NCBI GenBank assembly: GCA_024276095.1 | Contig: JAJRXW010000141.1 | Span: 1-34,075, forward strand | DNA: 34,075 bases | DNA from: Gammaproteobacteria bacterium | GTDB taxonomy: Bacteria; Pseudomonadota; Gammaproteobacteria; Steroidobacterales; GCA-2729495 | Reading direction: 5' to 3' | Position numbers and translations under genes: made by a program | Notes under the pieces: model-generated | Seen by the model: the letters and a program-made list of their open reading frames with translations, nothing else | What the model was told of the DNA's origin: nothing | The model's database searches: none | Shown: one piece after another, positions 17,826 through 26,249 of the stretch | Numbering within the stretch: position 1 is the first letter of the stretch | Layout of the letters: each line of letters begins with the position of its first letter

Positions 17826-18758
17826 TTAATGCAGACCCAGATCGGCCAGCAGATCGGCACTTTCCTGACGAATGACGTCCACGTTGTCGACCAGTAACCG
17901 AACCGGTACCGGCGGCGGCTGCCACTCGGGCCGGAGGCATAGCCCGGCGACCATTGCCTGCCTGGCATCCGTATCCAGCGACTGCATCTCTTCTGCATGC
18001 AGGACACCGATACTGAGCTGATCGGCAATCTGAATGCATAACACCAGGCTCGCAACATCATGCGGCAAGTCCGTACCGCCCGGGGAAAATTCACTGTGGT
18101 GATGACCCACCACTTCGGTAATCAGCTCCGGTACACCCCAGCGGGTACAGGCAAGATAGCCCAGTTCGCTGTGAGTAAAATGAAAGACCTGCTGTTCCGC
18201 CTCCAGCAGCTGCTCGACCGAACTCCAGTTCGCTTCTCCTACCGTATCGAATTGCCTGGGCATCAGCTCGAACATGACAAACCTGCCGATATCGTGCAGC
18301 AGGCCACCCACGTAGGCAATTTCCGGATTGGCATCCAGTTCCGGAACCAGACGTGCGATGGTCGCTGCCCCTACCGCAGTTTCTATCGAATGCCGCCACA
18401 ATCCGGTTTGTTCGTCGTCCACCGGCACGAATACGCGCATCACCGCCATCGATGTGATGAGACCCCGGATGGTTTTGATTCCCAGCCGGGTGACGGCAGA
18501 CTGTATCGTATCGATCTCCGCGACCGGTGAAGATGCGGCGGAATTTGCCAGTTTAAGAATACGAATCGCAAACGGAGGGTCTTCCCTCGCCAGGGCCACA
18601 ACCTGCTCAAAATAGTCGTCGGCGGATAAATCCAGTGCCAGCATCCGGGTGACGATCGCCGGCAATAACGGCAATTCGTCAATCTGCTTCTGCACATCCT
18701 CAAGACACGGGCCGGTCTCCGGGCCCGTTCGGGAAATGTCGCTGAATCGCTGTGCCAT
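17826..18758 (-). CDS. HDOD domain protein
   Basis: A 310-residue cytoplasmic HDOD protein, a signalling domain related to HD phosphohydrolases but usually without catalysis. The core spans about residues 18-215: LPLLPAIVTRMLALDLSADD, ILKLANSAASSPVAEIDTIQSAVTRLGIKTIRGLI, and the HD-like AYVGGLLHDIGRFVMFE, then a C-terminal part with VVGHHHSEF. The start reads ATGGATATG. GGAGG sits six bases before the second ATG (18756-18758) and directly against the first (18762-18764), so I use the second. The gene stands alone and converges on the ABC permease, with no visible terminator in the 114-base gap. HDOD proteins often act in motility or c-di-GMP signalling; nothing here fixes the role. Confidence 0.88.
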   Translation of the reverse strand: MAQRFSDISRTGPETGPCLEDVQKQIDELPLLPAIVTRMLALDLSADDYFEQVVALAREDPPFAIRILKLANSAASSPVAEIDTIQSAVTRLGIKTIRGLITSMAVMRVFVPVDDEQTGLWRHSIETAVGAATIARLVPELDANPEIAYVGGLLHDIGRFVMFELMPRQFDTVGEANWSSVEQLLEAEQQVFHFTHSELGYLACTRWGVPELITEVVGHHHSEFSPGGTDLPHDVASLVLCIQIADQLSIGVLHAEEMQSLDTDARQAMVAGLCLRPEWQPPPVPVRLLVDNVDVIRQESADLLADLGLH

Positions 18759-19084
18759 ATCCATCCTCCGTCGGTAGCCAAAGCACGATTCCCTGCATCG
18801 TCAGGCCGATGCAGGCAGTTGCCACATTTTCTTCGCAGACGGTGCTGCTACTGGAGTTCAGGTGCCTGCATCGCGGTTTCCCTACCGAGAGCAGCATCAG
18901 TATATAAGCACCAGAGACCATATATAGCTGTTTGTGGTCCCTGTTTGCGGTATCGGCGACCGCAGAAAAAACTTTAGTAAGGGAATACCGTAAGCACAGC
19001 CACCCGCCCCGGGGATGCCTTAACGGACGATACCGCGGGCAGAAATCCTGCGCCGATCCCGATGATGAAGCGCCCGGTGACAGG
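18759..19084. other. gene-free gap with an inverted repeat upstream of the HDOD gene
   Basis: No credible gene is seen in these 326 bases. The notable element is a perfect inverted repeat CCTGCATCG-N6-CGATGCAGG at 18792-18815, with a third copy of CCTGCATCG at 18865-18873. There is no T-run after it on either strand, so it is more likely an operator or leader hairpin of the HDOD gene than a terminator. An AT-rich stretch (ATATATAG) around 18920 could hold its promoter. Confidence 0.45.
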
Positions 19085-19924
19085 TCATTCGGGTTTGATA
19101 AATTTCAGCGTCATCCGGTCACTCTCGCCGATGGCCAGATACTTCGCCCGGTCTTTTTCACCCAGCGCGAGCGTCGGCGGCAGCGTCCAGACACCCTCCG
19201 GATAATCCTTCGTATCGTTCGGATTCGCATTGATCTCCGATCGGTCCACGAGCTTCAAACCTGCTGCCTCGGCAAGCCGGATGACTTCCTGTTCCGGCAC
19301 ATAACCTTTCTTCACCCACTCCATGCCGACCATACCGGGCTCGGCACGATGCTCTGTCAAACCCAGTACGCCACCCGGTTTAAGCGCCCGGTATGCAGCC
19401 TGGAACACCTCGACGGCGGTGCCGTCCTCAATCCAGTTATGCACGTTTCGAAAACTGAGCACCATGTCGGCACTGCCGGCCGGCGCAAGCTCCGATTTCC
19501 CCGGTGGCGCAAATTCGATCACTTCAACCTTGTCGTAGGTCTCCGGGCCGGATGCCAGTTTTTCCAGGTATTTATTGGCGTTCCTGCGAAAATACTCGAT
19601 TTCAGAGTCGCTGTCGTAACTCGCGGCAATCAGGCGTCCGTTGTCCCTGAGATACGGCGCCAGTACTTCCGTGTACCAGCCCCCGCCTCCCGGCGAGATT
19701 TCCACGACCGTCATGTCATCGCGAATTCCAAACCACTGCAGGGTTTCAACCGGATGCCGATACTGATTTCTGGCGATGTAGGCCGCAGACCGGTGCTCGC
19801 CGGAAGCGGCGCTTTGAAGTTTATTCCCGGCCGCATCGCCTGCTGCTGAATAAAGCGGGTAGGCAAAAAACAGGCTGACAATCAGCCAACGGAGAGAAAT
19901 GCGGGTAATTTCACGATTGGTCAT
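19085..19924 (-). CDS. exported class I SAM-dependent methyltransferase-like protein
   Basis: A 279-residue protein with a signal peptide (SLRWLIVSLFFAYPLYSAAGDA) in front of a class I methyltransferase domain. The ORF-track start is 31 residues too early; ATG 19922-19924 has AGGGG about nine bases upstream. The SAM-binding loop is VVEISPGGGGWYTEVLAPYL (motif I), then ADMVLSFRNVHNW (motif II) and ALKPGGVLGLTEHRAE. This is the layout of the predicted methyltransferases of the COG4798 group, many of which carry signal sequences. Either the domain works outside the cytoplasm, where SAM is not expected, or it has lost methyl transfer; neither can be decided here. The gene lies just left of a tRNA-Ser remnant. 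Confidence 0.85.
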   Translation of the reverse strand: MTNREITRISLRWLIVSLFFAYPLYSAAGDAAGNKLQSAASGEHRSAAYIARNQYRHPVETLQWFGIRDDMTVVEISPGGGGWYTEVLAPYLRDNGRLIAASYDSDSEIEYFRRNANKYLEKLASGPETYDKVEVIEFAPPGKSELAPAGSADMVLSFRNVHNWIEDGTAVEVFQAAYRALKPGGVLGLTEHRAEPGMVGMEWVKKGYVPEQEVIRLAEAAGLKLVDRSEINANPNDTKDYPEGVWTLPPTLALGEKDRAKYLAIGESDRMTLKFIKPE

Positions 19925-19968
19925 TGTGTATCCCCTGGTGACGAACTTGCATGGCATGTGTCGGTATC

Positions 19969-20027
19969 TGGCGGAGGGAGAGCAATTCGAACCCCTGTGG
20001 GGCTTGCGAACCCCCACTGATTTCGAG
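19969..20027 (-). repeat. degenerate 3'-half copy of tRNA-Ser(CGA), candidate attachment-site remnant
   Basis: On the minus strand this reads CTCGAAATCAGTGG, then a variable-arm-like segment, TTCGAAT and CTCCCTCCGCCA. It matches the intact tRNA-Ser at 27403-27493 from the anticodon loop to the CCA end, with differences in the variable arm and T-stem. Similarity stops exactly at CCA on one side and at the anticodon loop on the other; the 5' half is missing. The T-stem is mismatched, so it is not a working tRNA. It has the same orientation as the intact gene. Confidence 0.75.
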
Positions 20028-20074
20028 GCCCTTACAAATCAATAACTTATTGAAAAGCTTGGGTTAGCCGGGTT

Positions 20075-20155
20075 GAGGTACAGTAACACGAATTTCAGTG
20101 TATTCATCAGGTTGGCAAAGGTCGGTGGAAGGTACGGTAACCCGGCACCGTACCT
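20075..20155. repeat. cluster of GGTACRGT motifs with a 9-bp inverted repeat
   Basis: GAGGTACAGTAACACG at 20075-20090 is followed by AGGTACGGT-N8-ACCGTACCT (20130-20155), a perfect 9-bp inverted repeat about 70 bases before the antitoxin gene. The same GGTACRGT core recurs at 20855-20862, 27163-27170, 27283-27290 and inverted at 27318-27325. It could be a mobile-element end family or an operator of the toxin-antitoxin pair. Confidence 0.5.
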
Positions 20156-20223
20156 CAGCTGTACCAATCCGGCGGGCAACTGTGCTATATTGTGTACATC
20201 TGCATACATATTGAGATACCACC

Positions 20224-20466
20224 ATGTCTACCACCATGACGATCCGACTGGAGCCTGAACTCAAAAGTCGCCTCGATCAACTGGCTCAAGCGACGGACCG
20301 CTCCAGGTCCTACCTGGCAGCTGAAGCCATTCGAGATTTTATTGACCTGAACGAGTGGCAGATTCAGGAAATCACGAGCGCTCTCAAGGAAGCTGATAAA
20401 GGTGATTTCGCGAGTGATCAGGCTGTAAAAAAGGCGTTCAGAAAATGGGGTGTCAATGCAGGTTAA
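20224..20466 (+). CDS. ribbon-helix-helix antitoxin (CopG/ParD-like)
   Basis: An 80-residue protein with a ribbon-helix-helix N-terminus: beta strand TMTIRLEPELKSRLDQLA, then ATDRSRSYLAAEAIRDFI, the usual CopG/RHH_1 pattern for a DNA-binding antitoxin. The C-terminal half (QIQEITSALKEADKGDF ... AFRKWG) is the toxin-binding tail. The toxin gene overlaps its end by 11 bases, so they form one operon, expected to repress itself through its promoter. Possible operators are the TGTA-N8-TACA sequence just upstream (around 20195-20210) and the 9-bp inverted repeat at 20130-20155. Confidence 0.9.
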   Translation: MSTTMTIRLEPELKSRLDQLAQATDRSRSYLAAEAIRDFIDLNEWQIQEITSALKEADKGDFASDQAVKKAFRKWGVNAG

Positions 20467-20746
20467 GTGGCTCAACAAAGCCTTGCACAACCTTGATGAT
20501 GAAGCCGCGTTTATCGCGCAAGATGACCCCGCCGCCGCCCGGCTGGTGGTTCGGCGTGTTTATAACGCGGTCAACCTTCTGGCTGAGAACCCGGCACTCG
20601 GCCACCCGGGCCGGATTCACGGCACACGCGAACTGGTTGTCCCCGATACACGTTATATTGTCCCCTACCGGGTCAGGCCACACCTGAACCGGGTTGAGAT
20701 ACTTCGAGTATTTCATGCTTCCCGCAGATTGCCGGAACGCTGGTAA
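20456..20746 (+). CDS. RelE/ParE family toxin
   Basis: A 96-residue toxin of the RelE/ParE superfamily. The start is taken as ATG 20456, preceded by GGGG; the ORF track uses GTG 20450. The sequence has the family layout: MQVKWLNKALHNLDDEAAFI, a helix LVVRRVYNAVNLLAENPALGHPGR, ELVVPDTRYIVPYRV, and a C-terminal strand VEILRVFHASRRLPERW. The H-x-S/A-R-R-x-P-x-x-W ending is typical of ParE-type proteins. ParE poisons gyrase and RelE cuts mRNA; the sequence is nearer the ParE/YoeB-like plasmid-stabilisation group, but the target is not proved. It may stabilise the tRNA-flanked segment it lies in. Confidence 0.9.
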   Translation: MQVKWLNKALHNLDDEAAFIAQDDPAAARLVVRRVYNAVNLLAENPALGHPGRIHGTRELVVPDTRYIVPYRVRPHLNRVEILRVFHASRRLPERW

Positions 20747-20805
20747 CAGTAAACAACAAACGTCATTCAAATAGCGCCGGCAGGCTTCCGGTGTTCGCCA
20801 GGCGA

Positions 20806-20929
20806 GCAGCCTGATATGCGGAATTTCCCACATCGCAGGCGGCTCTCATGCAGGGGTACGGTCAGCGGCAGCCTGATATGATTAAATTCCCACATCATAC
20901 GTGCCTCGAATCAAGGAGTACGGTCAAGA
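20806..20929. repeat. two tandem 62-base repeat units
   Basis: Unit one (20806-20867) and unit two (20868-20929) both begin GCAGCCTGATATG and contain a 41-base block at 20824-20864 and 20886-20926. The block starts with TTCCCACATC and ends with GTACGGTCA; the middle differs between units. The first block recurs with 39 of 41 identical bases at 27132-27172, 6.3 kb away in the same orientation. No ORF is supported in the gap 20747-20993. Confidence 0.8.
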
Positions 20930-20993
20930 TTCCCGGATGCTATCCGGCGGCCGCGAGCAGTTTCGCCTGCCCTCCACGTCAAACTTCCGGCAT

Positions 20994-23453
20994 CTATTGC
21001 ACCGGCATGCGGCAGAGCGCCGGGTAAGGATCGGGAGCATATCCCTTGGCGATAAGATGGTGAGAGCCGGCAACCAGCGCCTCGCCCTCCTCCGTCATAC
21101 CCTGTTGCTCCAGGGAAAGACCAACCAGGCACTGTGCAACCCCTTCCAGAAGTGAATTCGGCACTGTGGCCTGCAGTCTCTCGAGCGCCTCACGTGCCGA
21201 CAGCTCGGCAGCCGCACCCTCACCACGCATCAGGTTTGCATAGCTGATTGACAATAATGGAAATGCGATTAAATAGTGATTGTCATTTAATACCGTTTTG
21301 TAAATTTCGTAGGCATCACGATGCAAGGGTATGGATTCGTCGTAGCGACCCTGTTGGGTGATCGCGCCGGCGAGGTTCTGGTAGCTGTCACCGGTATTGC
21401 GATTGTAGCGGCCGTTGCTGTTGAGAAACCGCTCAAGAATTTTACGATGAACAGCTTCAGCCTTCGGCAGATCGCCGCGAGTGTGATAAAGAAAACCGAG
21501 ATTGTTCATTGCCGCCAAAGTAACATCATGGTTTTCACCGAGCTGGGACTCCAGAACCGGAATCGCAAGCAGAAAGTTTTTCTCTGACTCGTCGTAGTCA
21601 CCGAAAGATGTCATCGTTGAAGCAAGGCGTATGCGTGCCGATGCGGTTTGCAGACTTTGCTCACCAAACACGCGGGTGGCTACTTTGAACGCTTCATCAA
21701 TCGCATCATAGGAACGTTCGGAGTCCTCCAGATCGTACCGGTTCGCAAGACCAATCAATGCACTGATTCGCTGCCGCGCATAGTCATCGGAAGCGTTACG
21801 CAGGCGATTTGCGCCCCTTTGCAACAACGTGCGGCTGAGTTCATGCTCGCCGATGAAATTGGCATGATGGCCGGAGGCAATCTCCGCTACACCCAGCTCG
21901 GGGTCATCGGGATCAAAAATGCGGCTGGCAATGCTCAGCTGCTCATCGAGGAGTTCGCTGCCCCGTTCAACATCACCTCTCTCCGTATACAGCGCGCCCA
22001 GAGCCTGCAGGCTGGCAACAACCTGTGGAGAGCGGCTGCCGTACAACTCGCGTTCAAGTGGCAACGCTTCTTCACGTAATGCGATTGACGTGTCCGAAAC
22101 ATCCAGGCTCCTGTACACGTCTGAAATGGTACTGAGTAATGACGCGCGCAGCTCAGGCTGGCTGGTGAGTTCCATGCGCAGTCGCCGTTGACCGATGTCA
22201 AGTGCATCAACAACGCTGATATCCCGGCCCAGCCTGGTGTCAGCCGGCGCGAACGGATCCGGGCTTTCAAACAATCCGATCAAAAAAGCCTGTGTTGCCG
22301 CGCTGAGCCGCTGTTCCTTTTCAAGGCGCTCGGTGTAGCGCGTCAGCATTACCGTGTAGCCGATAACGACGATCAAAATGACCGCGAGACCCGGAAGCAA
22401 CCACGGTTGGCGTTTATTGAGCTTGAGGAGTCGATACCCGATTGTGTCCGGGCGTGCAAGCACCGGCAAACCATCGAGGTATCGCTCAAGATCTGCGACC
22501 AGTTCATCAGCGGATGCGTATCTTCGATCCGGATCAGTGTGCATTGCCTTTTTGACAATGGCATCAAGATCACCTGGTTTGCGGCCGGAAAGCAGCTCCG
22601 AGAGAACCTGTCCCAACTGGTAGATGTCAGATGCAGTCGTGATCACATCACCGGCTTTTTGCTCCGGGCTCGCATAGGCCGGTGTCAGCAATGACTCGCC
22701 AACGCGGGTCAGCGGCGCGACTGCCGGCAGCGCAAGCGGATCAAGCAACTTCGCGATACCGAAGTCAAGCAACCGAACATCACCGTCCCTGGTCACCAGC
22801 ATGTTTGACGGCTTGATGTCACGGTGCACAACCTGGCGCTGGTGGGCATGGTGAATGGCCCGGGATACGCTGATCATCAGCTTGACGCGCTGGCGGGTAT
22901 CGAGTTTGTTCTCGTCACAGTATCGATCAATCGGCAGACCGTTAACGTACTCCAGTACCAGATAAGGCCGCCCATCATCAAGCGCACCCCCGTCAAAAAT
23001 CGCGGCGATCCCGGGATGCTCAAGAGACGACAGGATCTGGCGCTCGGTGCGAAACCGGGTGACCAGATCGTCCGTATCGAGACCGCGCCGGAGCACCTTG
23101 AACGCGGCTTCCTGCTGGTAAGTACCATCACTGCGCTGGGCCTTGTACACCGTTGCGAGTCCACCACGCGCGATGCGCTCCTGCACCGACCAGGCACCGA
23201 TGAGACGCCCGCTCAGATCCTCCTCTGGATCCGGCTCATCAGATAACATCGCTTGCCATAGCCTGTTGCGAATGGCATCGAACCGGTCTTCAATAAGTCC
23301 TGACGGACGGACGGCCGATTCCAGCAGAGCCAGCACTCTGCAAATTGCTGCTTCATCATCACCGCAACGATCGCGAATCAGTGTGTCACGATCCTCAGCA
23401 GCCACATCCAGCGCTGCAGTGAACACCTCATCAATCAGTCGCGCGTTCGTCAT
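20994..23453 (-). CDS. transmembrane Ser/Thr protein kinase with TPR repeats
   Basis: An 819-residue Hanks-type kinase anchored in the inner membrane. The start is ATG 23451-23453, which overlaps the stop of the sigma-factor gene (ATGA); the track start is 43 residues too early. Kinase motifs: Gly-loop ARGGLATVYKA (96-105), Lys119 in AAFKVLRRG, HRDIKPSN (Asp212), DFG (230-232) and TPAYASPEQ. The C-lobe between SDIYQLGQVLSELLSG and GDLDAIVKKAM is shorter than in many relatives. One membrane segment follows (351-370, WLLPGLAVILIVVIGYTVML), then an extracytoplasmic region of tetratricopeptide-like helices (SLQALGALYTERGDVERGSELLDE; NNLGFLYHTRGDLPKAEAVH). ECF sigma-kinase pairs of this type are common in Xanthomonads and Acidobacteria; the kinase probably regulates its sigma factor or its targets. 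Confidence 0.92.
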   Translation of the reverse strand: MTNARLIDEVFTAALDVAAEDRDTLIRDRCGDDEAAICRVLALLESAVRPSGLIEDRFDAIRNRLWQAMLSDEPDPEEDLSGRLIGAWSVQERIARGGLATVYKAQRSDGTYQQEAAFKVLRRGLDTDDLVTRFRTERQILSSLEHPGIAAIFDGGALDDGRPYLVLEYVNGLPIDRYCDENKLDTRQRVKLMISVSRAIHHAHQRQVVHRDIKPSNMLVTRDGDVRLLDFGIAKLLDPLALPAVAPLTRVGESLLTPAYASPEQKAGDVITTASDIYQLGQVLSELLSGRKPGDLDAIVKKAMHTDPDRRYASADELVADLERYLDGLPVLARPDTIGYRLLKLNKRQPWLLPGLAVILIVVIGYTVMLTRYTERLEKEQRLSAATQAFLIGLFESPDPFAPADTRLGRDISVVDALDIGQRRLRMELTSQPELRASLLSTISDVYRSLDVSDTSIALREEALPLERELYGSRSPQVVASLQALGALYTERGDVERGSELLDEQLSIASRIFDPDDPELGVAEIASGHHANFIGEHELSRTLLQRGANRLRNASDDYARQRISALIGLANRYDLEDSERSYDAIDEAFKVATRVFGEQSLQTASARIRLASTMTSFGDYDESEKNFLLAIPVLESQLGENHDVTLAAMNNLGFLYHTRGDLPKAEAVHRKILERFLNSNGRYNRNTGDSYQNLAGAITQQGRYDESIPLHRDAYEIYKTVLNDNHYLIAFPLLSISYANLMRGEGAAAELSAREALERLQATVPNSLLEGVAQCLVGLSLEQQGMTEEGEALVAGSHHLIAKGYAPDPYPALCRMPVQ

Positions 23454-24022
23454 TGATCCTTTATTTCCATGGCGTTCAACAGGTATCCCCTGGCCCGGTG
23501 CCATTGCCGTTCGATGGTTCGAACAGATGATCCCAGCGCTTCCGCTGTCTCCGCAACACTGAGCCCGGCGAAAAACCGGCACTCGATAATTTCTTCGAGC
23601 ATTGGATCGATTTTCCTGATGTCCTCTAAAGCGTTTTCCAGCTCCAGAACTGCCAGATTGTCGTCGTCGCCGGCATGTAGCGACTCCTCGAGCGTGAGCG
23701 CCCGAGCGCCATCACCACGCTTTTTCGCATTCCGCTGACGTGCATGATCCACCAGCAAATGACGCATTACCTTGGATGCCGCTCTGAGGAAATGTCCTTG
23801 ATCAGACCATTGCGTACGACCACTCGCCAGTCGCATGAAGGCCTCATGTACGATCGCCGTGGTATTGAGTGTATGACCCGGCCGCTCACCAATCAGCTGA
23901 AAATGGGCAATGCGTTTTAACTCCGGATAGACCGCTGCAACCAACTGATCGAACGCTCCTGGTTCCTGCCGTTCAACGGCAGTAAGCAGGTCACTGATCG
24001 ATTCGGATAATGCGTCGTTCAT
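23450..24022 (-). CDS. ECF-family RNA polymerase sigma factor (kinase-associated Sig-70_X6 type)
   Basis: A 190-residue ECF sigma factor. Region 2 covers about residues 10-95 (AVYPELKRIAHFQL ... NTTAIVHEAFMRLASG ... GHFLRAASKVMRHLLVDHARQRNAKKRG), matching the TIGR02999 subgroup whose members lie beside Ser/Thr kinase genes. Region 4 (EEIIECRFFAGLSVAETAEALGSSVRTIERQWHRARGYL) contains the helix-turn-helix that reads the -35 element. There is no anti-sigma gene; the kinase gene overlaps by four bases and is coupled. The ribosome site is weak. The divergent gene at 24115 is a plausible target, but I could not identify a distinctive ECF promoter in the 92-base gap. Confidence 0.92.
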   Translation of the reverse strand: MNDALSESISDLLTAVERQEPGAFDQLVAAVYPELKRIAHFQLIGERPGHTLNTTAIVHEAFMRLASGRTQWSDQGHFLRAASKVMRHLLVDHARQRNAKKRGDGARALTLEESLHAGDDDNLAVLELENALEDIRKIDPMLEEIIECRFFAGLSVAETAEALGSSVRTIERQWHRARGYLLNAMEIKDQ

Positions 24023-24114
24023 ATTCCATTTTTATTGATGACGACCGACTGGATACAGATACGAGGAGCATATCACGCGCGCCGGTATCCTAACGACCAT
24101 GGCGAATTCAGCGA

Positions 24115-25367
24115 TTGACTGACCGTGCTCCCAACGGCGTGGCCTACTCAACCTTCAGGCTCGTGCCACCCGATGAGATCGCAAAACGGAAGGGCACAAC
24201 GCCGCCAATGCCCCCCGATGAACTGGAAGATTATGCCGATGGAATAGATGCGGTCGGAAAAATGGCCGGTGAGCAAATGGCTGACTCGGGAATGCCCGCC
24301 GTGTTGATGGCAGCAGCCGGACCAGCCGCCGATAAAGAACCCTGGGCATCGCCGGATCCCAGAGTCATGACCGGTACAATGGCGACATTCGTCAGAGCGG
24401 CGGCCACCGCTGAGAGAAACAAGGATGACAGCACTGACGATGCAATCACCAATGCCCGGCAAATGGCGGACTTCGCTGCCATCGCCGAGCTGGTCGGTAC
24501 AGAGCCTGTCGACAACAGGCAAGCCTTTCATATCCGGGCCAGCGACCTGAATTATTCACAGCCGGGAGAGGACGGCCAGGAATTTATCATCAATACGGTC
24601 AGCCTGTGGCTCGATACCGAATACTACGTACCCCTGAAGCTCAGGATGGACGGCGTTATGCTTGCCGACGGCCAGTCGCGAGCGATGTATATCGAGAAAA
24701 TCGACTCGGACTATCGATCAACAGGATCCATGTATGAATCTTACAAGCAAACCATGCTCATGGGCGGCATTCTGGATCCGAAAACACAAGCCGAGACAGC
24801 GAAGGCCAAGGCAGACATCGCAGAACTTGATGCACGGATGGCTGCCATGTCGCCCGGCGAGAAAGAGCTGATGGAGAAAATGATGGGCTCGCAACTTGAA
24901 ACCATGCGGAATATGGTCGCCGGCAGCGGCTTCCGGATTGTAACGACCGTGCGCAAGATTAGCATCAACGCCGGTCTTCCGGATACAACGGAAATGGGTA
25001 TGAAGGTGTTTCAGACATCGGACCTGAATGTCTCTGCGGCGCCACCAGCGCAGAATATCTCGCTACCGGCGGCGCAGAACGCCCCACCACCCGCTACTCC
25101 GGATCCCGCTGCCCTGCGAGCCGAACAGCAGGCCTGCCTGCAAAAAAAAAAGCCGAAGCCGCAGAGGCGAGCCGAAAAAAGAAACGGGGACTGGGCCGGC
25201 TGTTCAGTGCTGTCCGGCGTACGGCCACCCGCATGGGCAACTATGACATCGCCCGTATTTCGGGCGATGTCTATGGTGCAAGCGCCACTGCCGGAGACCT
25301 TTCCGCTGCGGCGAAAGATCTTGGTCTGACCGAAGACGACGTCGCGGCCTGTCGGACTCCCCGGTAG
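24115..25367 (+). pseudogene. envelope-type protein gene, 5'-truncated and split by a -1 shift at an A10 tract
   Basis: I do not recognise the family with confidence; the central part (NYSQPGEDGQEFIINTVSLWLDTEYYVPLKLRMDG) resembles LolA-like lipoprotein-sorting/outer-membrane beta-sheet proteins. The only start is TTG 24115, with an in-frame stop at 24091, no ribosome site and no signal peptide, so the 5' end looks lost. After residue ~340 the annotated frame enters low-complexity sequence and stops at 25329. At CTGCAAAAAAAAAAGCC (A10, 25142-25151) the -1 frame gives AEAASRKK-like sequence, then LGRLFSAV and NYDIARISGDVYGASATAGD, and ends at TAG 25365-25367, much more protein-like. A AAA AAG is also the dnaX-type slippery heptamer. 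Pseudogene, sequencing error and programmed shift are all open. Confidence 0.6.
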
Positions 25368-25511
25368 CACTACTGGTCGGCAGCTAACTGGCTGTTTCGT
25401 GCCCGCTACAGCCGGAACATACCGGATACCGGCAGAACAGTTGGCGGATCGTTGGTTATTTCTGCGCTATGTGAGGGTAAGAACAAGTATTTCAAGCCAG
25501 AGGAGACTGTC

Positions 25512-26213
25512 ATGAGAGCTACTTACCTTCGATATCCTGGTGCGTTTGCAGCACTGTTATTGGCATCCGGTGCTCAGGCGGCACTGGTGTCCGTTTCTGG
25601 TGGTCAGGCCGTATATGACAGTGATCTGGATATCACCTGGATCTCGAACGCGAACCTGGCTGCGACCAATACCTTTGGTCTGGCGACTAACGTAGATCTG
25701 GGCCTGTACCCATCGGACAACAGCGGTGTTAACGGCCGCATCCTGCCCAACGGCGCCATGAACTGGCCAGGTGCGCTGTTCTGGGTTGACGCGATGAACG
25801 CGGCCAATTATCTGGGCGTCAATGACTGGCGCTTGCCTGTCACTTTGTACCCGGATCGCACCTGCGACTCTGATCCTCCGTCCGGTTTTATTAATTGCAC
25901 GGGTAGTGAAATGGGCCATCTTTATTATGTTGACGGCGTGACAACCGCCATGCCGGGTCCGTTCAGCAATATCAAGGACCGGTGGCTGTGGTCTGGTACG
26001 GAGTACTCGTTGAATCCTGATGACTTGGCATGGTTCTTCAAATTCGGCAACGGGAATCAGAGCGGAGCCGGCAAGGCTAATTTCCTGTGGGGGTCTGCCG
26101 TCCGCTCAGGGGATATCAGCCTGGTACCCGTGCCTGCGGCGGTCTGGTTGTTCGGCTCGGCGCTCGGTTTACTCGGGTGGTTACAGCGTAGCGCAGAGCA
26201 TGGCAATGCTTGA
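25512..26213 (+). CDS. DUF1566-like exported protein with VPLPA-type C-terminal sorting signal (copy 1)
   Basis: A 233-residue secreted protein. ATG 25512 is used, with GAGGAG eight bases upstream; the track start is 20 codons early. A signal peptide (PGAFAALLLASGAQAA) is followed by a DUF1566-type domain: GGQAVYDSDLDITWISNANLA, FWVDAMNAANYLGVNDWRLP, CTGSEMGHLYY and WSGTEYS, the last describing the family's W-(S/T)-(S/G)-T/S-E pattern. The C-terminus (VPVPAAVWLFGSALGLLGW) is a VPLPA/PEP-CTERM-like sorting tail: a proline motif, a hydrophobic helix and a basic/polar end. Such tails are processed by an exosortase, which is not in this window. The last residues (QRSAEHGNA) are less basic than in copy 2. 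It is paralogous to 26372-27082. Confidence 0.85.
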   Translation: MRATYLRYPGAFAALLLASGAQAALVSVSGGQAVYDSDLDITWISNANLAATNTFGLATNVDLGLYPSDNSGVNGRILPNGAMNWPGALFWVDAMNAANYLGVNDWRLPVTLYPDRTCDSDPPSGFINCTGSEMGHLYYVDGVTTAMPGPFSNIKDRWLWSGTEYSLNPDDLAWFFKFGNGNQSGAGKANFLWGSAVRSGDISLVPVPAAVWLFGSALGLLGWLQRSAEHGNA

Positions 26214-26249
26214 GGAAGATATTCCGGCTAAAAAATCAAGCGAACGCCA

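Noticed and set aside
20806-20929. CRISPR-like array
   Set aside because: Only two adjacent 62-base units, with no spacers of regular length and no cas genes.
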